A stretch of DNA of 64,000 nt from Xiphophorus maculatus (lineage: Eukaryota; Chordata; Actinopteri; Cyprinodontiformes; Poeciliidae): assembly GCF_002775205.1 (NCBI RefSeq), contig NC_036447.1:25464501-25528500 (forward strand). Reading direction: 5' to 3'. Both the position numbers and the translations under genes were made by a program. The stretch's first letter is position 1. Each line of letters opens with the position of its first letter. A model generated the notes under the pieces. The model was not told the DNA's origin. It was given only the letters and a program-made list of their open reading frames with translations, and searched no databases. Positions 10,126-22,158 of the stretch are shown here, piece by piece.

Positions 10126-11490
10126 AATCATAAAAATATAATAATTTGTCTACTTTTTTCCTCACCTACATTTCATACCAGGTCTCTATAAATTATCGAG
10201 CTAATAAGAGGATGTTGTCATCACGAAGTTGGGATATGTTGATTCATTTTACAAGATTTACAGCTGATGTGTTAAGACAGTAAACAGACCATCAGTCAGT
10301 TAACTGTAATATTCCAGAAAGTCGTACTAAAAACTAAATATTTTGGGTCAAATCCAGCTAAATAAGTGATCGTCTCGTTATCATCAGAAAAAAAAATCTA
10401 GAAAAATATCACAGAAGTATGAAACTTGTCAAGTTTAGGCTTAAATATTAGTGAAGACCAGCTTTTTCACATGCTCCAAATAGAAATTTGTAAAGACTCT
10501 TGGAAATACCACGCGCCATTCATGATGTGCCGGAAAATCCTCCTGAAGCACTTGGAAAGTTTAATGTATTCTGCATATTTAAAGCCACCCCCCCTCTCGG
10601 GTCTGAGGCTGTTATGCAAGTCCAAGGTGTTCAGTCTTTCCACTTCTCTGTTCAGAAGTACAATGATGCCACAGAGTTCAAAAGTAGCTGGAAAAAAAAT
10701 TGGATCTGAGACGCAGCAGCAGAGGGTTTATGTTGGATCCTTCAGAGAGCGAGATCAGTGACAAATTGGTGAAAGTGTGACAGACGAAGGAGAGATTAGC
10801 ACGTTTTTCTGCCGCTATCGGGCGTGCCACAAAGAAGACTCAATTTAATGAAAACAATTTTGTCGAGAACAAGGAAAAATGTGATTCCACACACTGGGAA
10901 AATGTAAATAACATGAAATTATGATGTAATTCATCATAACATTTAGCACGAGTTTGATTCACTGCTGCATAAGAGAAAAACAAAAAAACACAAAAATTAT
11001 TGCACACAGCTGTGAGCTTCCAAAAAAGCACAGTAGGCAGCGCCGGCGGCCACGAGGTGTCATGCGCCAATCAATGTCAACGAGCCATAAAAAATGTTGC
11101 CTTGTTTTGTTGACAGAGTTGACTAATAAAAAGTTTATGGCCAGCCCAAAAATATCCAGATTAAAATAAAAAAAGACTATAGAAGCCCTGCCATCAGCGT
11201 TAAAACATCTGTGGGACAAACAGGACACGTTTTATAAGCACTGTGAGAACAGTGTGTCTAACTGCGAGCCACCGCTGACCCCAAAGTTGGAGCTCATCTA
11301 CTTTCTTTAACAAGTGTGGATTTTTATTTGATTCGTCTCTGAGATTTAGACTAACATTCTGCACATAACTTTTCATCTTAGGTGAATGGAAGTTAAGTAC
11401 GTCCAAATTTTCAACCGCATTCAATTGAATAGCTCACTCTAGTTTTTAAAACCCACTGTCTGTAAAGGCAATATTGATTTGAAAATGGCC
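10126..11490. other. smurf2 intron 1, nothing identified
   Basis: AT-rich non-coding DNA. Two overlapping plus-strand ORFs at 10,426-10,761 lack protein similarity I recognise and lack convincing splice sites. No RNA gene was seen. Confidence 0.5.
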
Positions 11491-11511
11491 AATTTGCTTT
11501 TTTTTTTTTTT

Positions 11512-11707
11512 ACCCCTCCAGGGGGTCTTTTTGTGGGCTCTAGTGTCCCTTATGTGATAGTAGGCTGACAGGAAACGGGGAAGGAGAGGAGGAAGACATG
11601 CGGCAAATGTCGTCGGGTCCGGGAGTCGAACCCGCGACGGCCGCGTCGAGGACTCAAGGCCTCCAAATACGGGTCGCGCTAACCGCTACGCCACCACGGC
11701 GCGCCTG
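11512..11707 (-). mobile_element. tRNA-derived SINE, minus strand
   Basis: Same family as the 9.6 kb copy. On the minus strand the box A-like segment lies near 11,680-11,700 and box B (GGTTCGACTCCCGG form) near 11,618-11,635. The target duplication AATTTGCTTTTTTTT flanks it at 11,491 and again at 11,708. The head is GC-rich and CpG-rich, suggesting a fairly young copy. Confidence 0.85.
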
Positions 11708-11722
11708 AATTTGCTTTTTTTT

Positions 11723-14279
11723 TTGAAGCAGAGTTGTACAAGACAGATGACATACTACAAACTGATTGAAGCGCTTCAATAAGTTAAAATTAAATGGATT
11801 GATTTTTCTTTAGTTTGGAAATTCATCATTGACCAGTAAGGCTGTAACAACGATATGATAACATCCCAATATTTCTCACTGGGCTATCTCGCTACGGTCA
11901 GCATGGCTCCGCCTGATGAAGCTGTCATAGCAGATGAAATCACATGTTTGGCAGCATTTAGGAACTATAAACAATGAAAGTAGCATCAGACAAGACTTGA
12001 TCAATATGCAAGCAACTCCAAGTTGTTCGGACGTTGACAGAACTGCTATGACAACCAGCGTCTGGACGTCTAGGGTTACGTTCAGCTTCATCTCAGTCAT
12101 TAGCAACTGGGAAATGTTTTACTGCAGACCATGCTAGTGGGAGAACTGTCCGAACACTTAAAGAGATAAAAAATAAATAAATTTAAATCAGAAAGACATG
12201 AGTTTGTGTGAAAATATCGTGTCCCGTCTTGTAGGTTGTAGATACCTTTGCACCGCTACTGAATAGATATTCTGTTAAACAATTGAAGTTTAGCAAATCT
12301 TTCTCCAAAAGAAGAAACACATTTTCCGGTGCTCATTTTTCAGCATTAAGACCATTTTACATGGATTATAACATCTTTAAAACTGCGATGGAAGAGACTT
12401 TTACACCTCGTTAAGAAGATCAGTTGTTAAAATGTCGTCCATGACGGCGCCAAATGCTCACTCAAATGTGAGACATGGTTTCTTTCTACGCTCTAGAAGC
12501 AGCGCTTCTAGTTTGTATGCGGTCCAACTTTGCAACAACTTTGCAACAATTCTGCCAGTTCCTCGTTGGGTAACGCAGAGATGAATATTGCACGTCTGTC
12601 ACATCATAACTGTTATCACAGCAGTGGCATCTGAGCTAGTATTTGCATTTTGATTTTAGGGTTACATTATAATCTGACTACCTTTTCTCTGGAAAGCCAA
12701 GCAGCCAACAAAGAAAAACTGAGTAAAATAAACTGCAGAGGTTCAGTGGATATGGAGAACAAAGCATTAGTTCACTGTAAAAGACCATAAGCAAAGATAT
12801 GTTTGTTACAAAGACTGCCAGACATAAATAACTGTGTGAAATGTTGTTTAACGTGAAGCAGACGAGATGAGATTAGACAATAATGTTATCTGTGATCACA
12901 GAGTGGAAAAACCTCTGGATACGTGTGAACTCTTTTTTTCCTCCATACTTTTAAGAACTTGCATTGACAGAAAAAAGAAATTACTTTTGAAAAATGTGGA
13001 AAATGTCATGAGAAAGAATAATAAGTTGGGTTATGTTTTTTTTTTTTTTTACTTTTTGGTAGTTTATCATGGAAGCAGATGAGTAAGGTGCCATTTGAGA
13101 TTTGAAGAGGCTTCCTGTCTGTGTTATTTTTTTTTAAGTTTCTTCCAGAGTGACCGATAAAAGAACACAGATAAGAACGAACGTGAAATAAAGATCAACT
13201 CCGGCAAGAATATTTGCGCCCTAAACTGCATGCAAACGTTTTCCACACCAATACAAAAGCCATGTGAGCGCTAAACGGGTATAAGAAAACCTGCGGGGCA
13301 CGTGTGGTCAATTCAAGTATACTGTAGTGATGCAGACTAAACAGAGCTGGAGGAAGTTTGGGTACAGACCTTGGTAGTGCGCTACAAAAATTTAACCACA
13401 ACACAATGACCCCAAACGCTGCAGGCAAGATCAAGAGAGCACGGCTGAACACATAAAAGCTCTGAATTTTGTTTCTGGGAACCGGCAGCGCATGGAGCCC
13501 AATCTATAGCGCTAATTAAATTACTTATAGCACTCCTGAACATAAACAGATGGCTCAACCGAGACATTAGCTGAAAACGAGACTAAATCGGTTATTCTTT
13601 CCTAAAACCCAAGTTTAGCTCATTTCCACTGCACTGAAGAGAAAAGAAATATGAAAAGCTTTAATAAATCCTGCTTCGACCGAATGTTTCCCTGATCAGA
13701 CTCATTGTTTAATGAACAGCGAGATTAAAAATGCATATATCCATCTAAGAACCATCAAAGGAGTTAATGGATTACCTGTGGGATTGACGGACAATATCAG
13801 CAGAAATTACACAGTGGCCCCTGTCTCTCCTGCTCTCCTGTCTTTAAAGCTCAGGGGAAAAGTTACAGAAAAATCAGGAAGGTAAACATACAAACAAACA
13901 CAGACTCTCACACGTTCCTAATGCTCAAAAAAGAGAAGAAGAAAAAAAGGCGAGGTTCCCTGAGTCCGCAAAATGGGATCTTTCATTTGATGGATTCTGG
14001 TCAGACCAGACAGCAATAAAGTTGATAAACACATCGGTGTCTTAAAGGCAATTTGCTCAAGAATCAGCGAAGTTAATCGGTGGCCATTATTCGCCTAATT
14101 ACTGGGATAAAGCGGACTTTTCTGCTAGAGCACTGCATGCTCCAGAAATATATATAATAGGTCAATGAATGAGTCATTAATAGTGCACCGATGAGTCAGA
14201 GGAACCAAATCTAGTCAAAGGCTAACCTGGTAAAGTATTTTTAAAGAGGGTAAAGGTCGCGTGGAAACTACTGCAACTT
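11723..14279. other. smurf2 intron 1, no gene seen
   Basis: Non-coding AT-rich sequence with poly-T runs (about 13,040 and 13,125) and a possible MITE relic starting near 11,835 (AAGGCTGTAACAACGAT). None of the short ORFs resembles a known protein. Confidence 0.5.
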
Positions 14280-14289
14280 TTAGTGTCCT

Positions 14290-14760
14290 GATACGACGGA
14301 GTAAGAAAAACAAAAATGAGTAAAGTCAAACTATTTGGAAGAAAAGAATCATATGATAATAGACTCATGACACTGTGAGAAGAAAGTCATAGTGTTCTGA
14401 GAATAAACTCATTATGAGAATAAGGTTATAAGACATCAAGTCTAAATAATACGAGAATAAAGTCATTATGAGAGTAAAGTAGTAATCTTGGAATAATACA
14501 AGAACAAAGCCATATTATCAAAATAAAGTCATAACATTACGAGAATAAGGTAATACGACAGTAAGTTGAAATAATACAACAAAAAGCTGTAATAATGCAA
14601 TCATGAATAAAAATCATAAATAGTACCTGAATAAATGTGGCAAAAAATTATTATAAGAATTTGTAACCAGAAGAGAAAAAGCTTGTAATGATATGAGAAT
14701 AAAACTCGTTACCAGAATAAAGTCATAATGTTAGTATAATGAAGTAGTAATTGTATGATA
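14290..14760. repeat. Degenerate GAATAAAGTCATAAT-type minisatellite
   Basis: The core (ac)GAGAATAAAGTCATAAT is repeated with many substitutions and variable spacing for about 470 bp, for example near 14,400, 14,452, 14,520 and 14,697. It resembles a simple-repeat type I recall from other fish introns. Confidence 0.7.
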
Positions 14761-14763
14761 ACC

Positions 14764-17700
14764 CTCATTTATTTGTTATAATAAAAATAAATAAAATGAG
14801 GAATGTTGAGCATCTTGTGAAGTTATATTTTGGCAACAGTTTTACAAATAGGATCTACTTGATATTTTAAAACATTAGAATCAAATTATTATCGGAAGCA
14901 GAACTCTGAATCAATTGTGTTTCGAAGAAACGATGGCAGACCAGAGGCCTACGTCACATCAGATCTCGATAACCATCGCAGCTTTGGTTATCGACGTTTT
15001 GAATCATTTTAAGGTTTTCCTTTGGCAATATTGTCTTTATTCTGCTACTATGACTGTATTCTTCTTATTACTTTATCCTCGTAATTAAAAAAAATAATAA
15101 TAATCTCTTCGTCCGGCCCTAATACTCCATCGTACTTAATGTGCGATTAAACCAGATATTTTTACAGGCTGAAAAGCAAAACAAACATCTTCCAAACAAT
15201 CAGCAACAAAGGATTAAAACTTCATAAAAGATGGCATATTGACTGAAGAGAGGCTCTTTAATTTTTGGCTGCTGGAAACAAAATCGCTCATCGTAAAAAC
15301 TTGGACTCGGTGTGTTGTTGTCAAGGCTGCCAGGTTTCAGGTTTACTTCAGAGCACAGCTAGCTATGAAGCATCTTTTGTGAAGATAGAAACATTAGCCC
15401 CACCTCCAGCATGACCTATAACCCAAAACGTGTTATAAAAAAACAACAAGAATGGCGGATTACATGTTGATGGTGGTGCCACCTCATTAAAGTTTCTGCA
15501 AAATCCTCCACTCATGTTCTCTTGTTGCGCTAACCGCTAACCTCGGGAGGAGGCTTTATCTACATGTCCCTCACGCCACGTTGAGCGCCACTTGCAGGCC
15601 TGGAGGAGTTAAAACATTTTTTTTTTCATTCTCCGCATTTCCGTGTGAATGAAAACATCCCGGTGGACGAGCCCTAGTAGCTCCTGGAACTCCTTTGCCA
15701 AAGTTTTGACCTTAACCGCTGAAAATCAGTGAATTATGACAAAAAAATGTCAAAAGTTGGATGGAGATTAATTCGATGCTTGTAAACCAATATGGCAAAC
15801 ATTTCAGCTACTGCGTGTAAGATTTACTTTGAATTTGAGTGCAACACTCTGCCTTTGCCGTCCATTTATTGACGAGAAAAACTTGACGCAAACCATTGAG
15901 TTCCACAAGCGGTCGATGTGGTCGTTTCTGATGCGTTTCTGCCCCGAAACTAAGGAAGGACTTTCATCTCAGTCATCAACTTCCTGCCTTTTCTCCTTTA
16001 ACGCAGAAACTCTCATGAATCAGCAAGTCCACGTGTAACAGTAGAAGGAAAAACACAAGACACACAATGACACGGAGTGACAGTGGATGAAAAATGCACG
16101 TGAATTTCCTTGCCTGCGAGAGTGCAACACGCACAGAGAGCAGGAAGAACGGCGGCATGACTCTTTCAGTCGCATCACGCCAACAGGGGTCTGATGGGGA
16201 GAATGGATCGCACGTTTATCCTCATAGCTTTGTGTTGCCGAGCAGACAAAATGGAAGATACAATTCATCTAAATATTCTTCTCACGTATTTCAACTTTAA
16301 AAAAGAAAAAAAAGAAATCTTCCTCATTTGAAGAAACCCCAGTTTCTGTGCGAATCGTGCCAACTTACGCAGCAGACGAGGAGGGAGTGGAGGGAAAACA
16401 TGATGCAGTGCAAGGATAATTAAATTCAATTCAATTCTAAAGTACTTTATTGATCCCAAAGGGAAGTTAAATAGAAAATAGACAGCACTCATGAAGCCAC
16501 GGATTTCTCTTTTTTTTTTTTTAATTCAGCACATAAAGTCCACCACTAACATCACACAAGGAATGCTGTTCTTCATTTTCCTTTCTTTTTTAAATGACTA
16601 ATATAATTTGAGCATAAAAAATGTTAATTGTCTGGGGGAAAGAATAGGAATTATTATGACGTTATTATCATTAATTTAGGCCCTTTAAAAGACATCTTTA
16701 CTCTCTAGGTCTTGATTTCAGTGGAGATTCAATAATATTTATCGTTCCAGAAATTGGAAATAAAAATCTAGACTGGGTATCAGTGACAATGTGCCCAATC
16801 CATAAGGGCAGGTCTATTCAGTCTAATTCTGTGCTTTGTGCTCTGAGCATTATTTTTTATTTTACATTATATTTAAAAGTCCTAATTGCACTTTCGGACC
16901 CATTTGACAGAAGGTCTATTGTAGTTTATGTTTGCATGTTTGACCAAAGTAGTCAAAGTATTGTTTTCGTCAGTTTCAGTTTCTTTACTATCTATTTTAC
17001 ATTGACTGTTGTACTGCTAATTAAACACACACTTTTTTTTGTTTCATTTTAAAGCTTCCCCTTGATTCATTTGGCTACATTTGGAATAGATTAGACGCAT
17101 CTAATTTAGAAATACGTTTTTGTCATACTTCAAACTTGAGACTAAACATGATTTTTGAATCGTATTAAATTTTGAAGAAATAAATTTTTTTTTTTTTTTT
17201 AAAAAGGCAACTGAATTGCTTCGTACTTACTTCGCCTTTCCTATATTCATTTTTCTACCTAGAGCCAGAAGACTGAACTTCTGGCTTTCAGCTTCTATGC
17301 ACCACAAATCTGGAGCAAACTTCCAGAAAACTGCAAAGACGCTGAAACACTTAGTGTTTTTTTAATAAAGACTAAAGACTGCATAGAGTTGCCTTTGACT
17401 TCTAGTTACTGGAACATTGGTCAATATATTGAATTTATATCTGCTTGATAAAATGCACTGTTCATTGATTGTTAAATAATTGGTTACTGGTTTCTGGTCA
17501 TTTCAACAAATTTTCTTTCCTCCGAGGGCGACACAGTTTTGGTCAGCTGGTTGATAACTGGACACGGTCGACACGGTGTTTTCACGAGAAACTCATCAAA
17601 ACGTCTTTTGAAATGGAAAAAAGAGAATCGCCATTTAGGTTCTGGAACGGCACGCGGTTCCTCTGTTGTAACTTGCTGTCGGACGTTTATTCAAAAATTA

Positions 17701-19918
17701 AGGGATGTGTGCATGCAAACAGATTCCAAGGTTTGCGGCAAATTTTTTGTTTTTAGAAATCAATCAAGTTGTTTGTTGTACAATTATTAAAAGATTATGT
17801 CTTTGAAGGTCCAAAGTTCGTATGACATTCATTGTCTATTAACTTCTTCTCATCTATATCTGATAGAAAGCCACCACTTTATTGCAAACTGATTGGCTGA
17901 AGCTTTCACAACAGACACATCTGAGAAATTATTTTTAAAGGTTCATCACTAAAACCCAAAGTTTATTCAACATAATGACCAAAACTTAAAACAGCTGGAA
18001 GAATACTTACCACGCAACATAAACCATAATCTTTTCATTTTCTTTTGTCCAGACAAACCATTCTTTCAGACGTAGGAGGATGAGGGGAAACAACACATTG
18101 CAATTAAAGGACCACCACCGCATCGGCTGTGCATTTAGAACCAACACTGCATTCCAATCTGAAATCGCATTCGGCCACAACTGAATCCAAACGCAACGTC
18201 TGAGACGCAAACAACAAGCCCAATGAAGAACTCAAGTCACTGGAAATTGGGTCATCATTCTAAATGATGCGAGTAGCACTTTGAATGGGTTTCTGACCAG
18301 GAAAGGCTCTCTGAGGTTTCACATTCTTGGCATTCCGTTGAAGACCACTGCGGCACATTTAAAACTATCGTCCATATGGAGAGGAAGAGAGAGAGACCCC
18401 AGGCGGACCGGACCGGACCAGAACTGGATGTGTTTGAGTAACAATTTCTCTTCACGACACTACTTAGTCCTCAATAAGCCACAGTTCAGTCTACTGGAGT
18501 TAGAACCGGTATGGCTAGCTGCAGCATAGAAATGAAGCTCAGAAACTTAAGCAGGAAAATTTAAGGTACTCTACTACTGGTTACAACTTTTTAACATAAG
18601 CACTACTGCACTGAACTTAGACATGAAGATTTTAATGTTGGAAATGAAGTTTAAACCACGGAGGCTGAAGAAACGGCATATTACGATTAGAGGATCTGAG
18701 GCTGCCATTTTTGCTCCAAATACTTCGTTATACAACTTAGTCATTCATGTTTTGCTATGACAAAGCCATGGTTAATTTACCAGAAGGTGAAGACTTAAAA
18801 AAAGAAGAACCTGTCTGTAATTGTTTTCACCATTTACATAAACATAAATCTACTAATTTGGTATGTGAGCACTTTTTCTGGCCTAAGCAAGGATCAGATT
18901 CCATCAAAACCAGAAATAACTTACAGCAATATAAATTTACTGTGACGTTCACTTTTAAAAAGAGTCTAAACAGAATGTCTCTTTATTTCAAGATGGATAT
19001 CATTTCTCAGTTTGATCGTGTCCTGAGAATCTATAAAAATATGATCCTTTTGTGTGGAAAGATCTTGAGAACACATTCAACTTGATTCAAATGAAAGCTG
19101 TTTTAGCAGAAGTTTAACTGTTTTTAATTAGGTTCTTAATTATACATTGATTATAATATATAATTATACGACGTCTTCAGTATTTTATATGTGATTATTG
19201 CATTTTTTAAGGCTTGTGTTTTCCATTCAGGGTATGTAGGACATTTTGTCCCTCGTCTTGACCATGATTCCATGCCAAAACAAGATAATATATCGGTTAA
19301 ATACAATAAAAGATCATTTCCAGGACGTTTCATTGCAACATTTTAAAAGCGTCTTGAAAGAAAGCTATTTTCATATACTTTAAGCCTCAATGCAAACACT
19401 GATAAAGTACAGTGTTTTGAAATATTCTGCAAATTGAAAAAATATGCCTAGAAATATTATCCATAACCGCATTACACAGCACAGTGGTCGGTGCATAATT
19501 TAAAAGCAACTTCTGTGAAAAGTCAAGGTTACTGAAAGTAAACTGAGATGTGTTATTAATTTATGTATCGTTATCCCCCAAACTACTGCAGGTAGTTCAA
19601 GGAAAGACATAGATGCAACGTTTAGCAGCGAAGCTAACCAAACATAAACAGTGAAGTCAGCTAATGTTTGCTAACAAGGTAGGCTTATAAGCTGCACTTG
19701 TATATCTTTCAGTACATTTTTAAGTGTTATTCGCTTAAATGTGACGTTACTAATTCTCTCCAACTAGTCAGAATACCATGTATGTGTTTGACACAACAAT
19801 TTCCCACAATACATGAGTTATTACACCCAGCAGACCTAGTAAAAACCGCTAGCATGCAGGCTAACAGTGTGCTAGCATAACTAAGTGGCGTAAGAAGGGG
19901 GGTTTAAATTTTGCTTAC
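14764..19918. other. smurf2 intron 1, 5' part, no exon recognised
   Basis: Mostly AT-rich non-coding DNA. Recognisable items are a dispersed-repeat fragment at 16,425-16,475 (TACTTTATTGATCCCAAAGG form) and a non-LTR retrotransposon tail at about 17,260-17,460. A good minus-strand donor-like site near 18,013 has no paired acceptor or recognisable coding content. The next smurf2 coding exon, expected to start a C2 domain, was not found. Confidence 0.5.
17260..17460 (+). mobile_element. Non-LTR retrotransposon ORF2 C-terminal relic
   Basis: Plus-strand translation around 17,280-17,390 gives FYAPQIWSKLP followed by a KDAETLSVF-like segment. This matches the general C-terminal pattern (W-x-x-LP ... 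LSxFKxxLKT) of LINE reverse transcriptase ORFs in fish. The piece is short and broken, and no RT catalytic motif is left. Confidence 0.55.
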
Positions 19919-19970
19919 CTGTCAACCGCAGCTTTACTGGGCCATTTCTCCTTACTCCTTGGTTCGACAT
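19919..19970 (-). CDS. smurf2: SMURF2 E3 ubiquitin ligase, coding exon 1 (partial gene)
   Basis: The ATG at 19,970 opens MSNQGVRRNGPVKLRLT and ends in a strong donor (ACAG|GTAAGC) with one base left over. This is almost the SMURF2 N-terminus as I know it (MSN-x-G-x-RRNGPVKLRLT), and the leftover G fits the following Val codon of the C2 domain. SMURF2 is a HECT-type ubiquitin ligase that targets SMADs and TGF-beta receptors, with C2, WW and HECT domains. Only these 17 codons lie in the window. The next exon was not found in the 19.9 kb to the left, so the first intron is probably longer than that, as is also common in mammals. SMURF1 differs at this position (RRNG-SS-IKIRLT), which favours SMURF2. 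A plus-strand chance match is unlikely given start, phase and donor together. Confidence 0.85.
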
Positions 19971-20490
19971 TCCCTTTTGATATTCCACTTTAATGAATAT
20001 TAACAAGAAGTGTCTAATTCACACGTTAGCATGTAGCTTTGTCCAATAAAATGTATCTCCCAAAAACGATCCCTGGGCTAGCTCGGGGTTAGCTTCTTGT
20101 AGTATCACCATAGCAGATCACGCTGACTGTGCATGCAACGAAACGCTCTCACAATTAGATCCCTTCCAATACACTCCCTTCCACCGGAGCCCATTTTTTA
20201 ACAGAAAAACACAGACGTAGAGGAAATACGCGTAGCTACATGCCCGACTGCGGGTCGTGTCAAGAGGAGCGACACGGATTAGGTGAGCGGTTTGTCCCCC
20301 ATCCGGACAGGCGTCTCCACTGCCCGAGCTGCTAGAACTCAAGTTGGGGGAAATAGTTGTAAAGACTGCGCTGCTGCAGGCAAGCAGACGTACATCCGGT
20401 GTGGAGTCGAGGCGGCTCCCTTCCAAAGAGACTTGTTCGCTCCACCAAATGCATTTTTACACGGTGTATTACGGCGCTTCTGGCCAATGG
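19971..20490 (-). promoter_or_regulatory. smurf2: smurf2 5'UTR and promoter region
   Basis: A CpG-richer island (especially 20,210-20,480) lies directly upstream of the smurf2 ATG on the minus strand, in an otherwise AT-rich region. An inverted CCAAT-type site (GGCCAATGG) lies near 20,481. No TATA box is obvious. The transcription start cannot be placed. A long minus-strand frame (20,426-20,118) in this leader starts with a non-ATG codon and is not called. Confidence 0.5.
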
Positions 20491-22054
20491 TGCGTTCAAG
20501 TCAACTGAGGATTATCAGTGCTGAAATAATATGTCCAAACGTCAGTAAGACTTTATTTAGCACTTCATGACGAAAACATGAGGTGCTGCTGTCTGCTTTT
20601 TAAAAATTTTTTATTACTGATCATCACTGATAATGCAAAATCAGTGATAAAAGATAAACAAAAAATAAAATTAAGGTAATATTCTGAAATACAAATCGAT
20701 ATGTATGTAAATGTAGGTTTGTATGTTTTAGTTTCCTATTCTAAAAATTAAAAACCGCAATGCAGACAATGATAGACCAAGTACCGTCCTATTTTTGTCT
20801 AACTTCTTTCAGTTGATGGGTGTCTCTAATTAACGCAGTTGTTGTGAATTAACAAGCCAGAAACTTACAAAAGGCATCATCATCTGGGCTTTTCCCAAGA
20901 CCTTTTAAAAGGAGTCATAATCCTCATATGCAAACTAGGTAAAGTAAACTTTTAATATTTTGGCATTTAATTGACGATCCTGAGAAAAGAGAAAAAGTTT
21001 AATTTGATTTAATATCAGTGAGAAAACAGTGCACATATTCATACAGAAAATGTGTAATTTGTACTATCTTAACCTATGCTTTATGTCTTGGTTAAGTAAA
21101 GGGAAAATGAATTATTAGTAAAATATAGATTATCCGATGCTCAGGATGTCTTTGAATGCACAATAGGCACTCTTACTGTAAAACACTGTTTAGAAGCGCA
21201 AAACCTCGACGGCAGAGCAGGAACCGCGTCTCGATACCGAAACTTTACTTGACAGAAACTGCCAACGGCGTTCAAAAAAAAATGTAGATACGTATAACAA
21301 TTCAACCCAGTGTATTGTTCATACAGTCAAAGCAAAACCTAACTTAGTGACCTATGACATTTTGTACGTCGTTGCTTTATTTTGAAAGTTTCTCAAACAT
21401 AATGTGACAGATGAATTTACTTGAACTTTCAGTTCACGACTAGACAATTGCTAAAAGTTAACTCAGCTGTTGGAACTAAAACATTTTACGCTATGAAGCC
21501 TTCTGATTGTCATTGTCAAGTGTGGCCATTATTTTAACATCTAAGATTAAACTGCCAATTTAATTATATGGACTAAAATGCAACTATTAATTGGTCTGAG
21601 ACTGCATTACAATGGTTATAGATTCTGAAGTTATTTCTACACCTAAGAAGCTGAGCAATTCATCTAAATTAATATTTATTAATTTACCTCATTGAGTATT
21701 TGACAAACACCAAGCTGAATATTTCAAAAGTTGAACATGGTATAAAAATGTATTTAATTGTATTGTGGAAGTAGTTCTGCTCCTGCTTTCTTCTAACTAA
21801 CCAACTCAATCATTTTCATAAACCATTAAATGCACCAAAAACATTCATTTTTCAAATCCGTTTGAAAATGCGACCGTAACCATTAGGAACGAGCACAGTG
21901 TCACCTGGTGGTGAGATGAGCACACTATTTTCACCCAAAAAAATGACTTTCCAACCTGTTCATGTCAGAAACAATCCATCCATGCACACTTGCTTCTCTG
22001 CGTAGGGTTGCAAGGAGAAACAAGAAACAATAATTCCATTAAAATACTTAAAAA
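20491..22054. other. Intergenic between smurf2 promoter and kpna2 3' end
   Basis: About 1.5 kb of AT-rich sequence without a supported gene or RNA. It is the spacer between two minus-strand genes. No repeat family was confidently recognised apart from a short GC-rich remnant near 21,190-21,270. Confidence 0.6.
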
Positions 22055-22060
22055 TTTATT
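22055..22060 (-). terminator. kpna2: kpna2 polyadenylation signal AATAAA
   Basis: AATAAA on the minus strand, about 100 bp after the kpna2 stop codon, followed by AT-rich sequence. It is the first canonical signal downstream. Confidence 0.7.
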
Positions 22061-22158
22061 TACAAATATTTTTCAAAAGATATTAGTCTAAAATGTCGAG
22101 CTAAGGATTTCCTCCACCCCTTTTTCTTTTTTAAATGTCAGAAATCAAAGTGAACAAG

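Noticed and set aside
10426..10761. Overlapping plus-strand ORFs of 111 and 69 codons
   Set aside because: No recognisable protein, no signals, AT-rich surroundings inside a long intron.
18007..18210. Minus-strand ORF ending at a strong donor-like GTAAGT, considered as smurf2 exon 2
   Set aside because: The translation has no C2-domain features, there is no convincing acceptor, and the frame stops at the donor.
20118..20426. 102-codon frame in the smurf2 leader as an upstream ORF
   Set aside because: It starts at a non-ATG codon. Its openness fits the local GC content.
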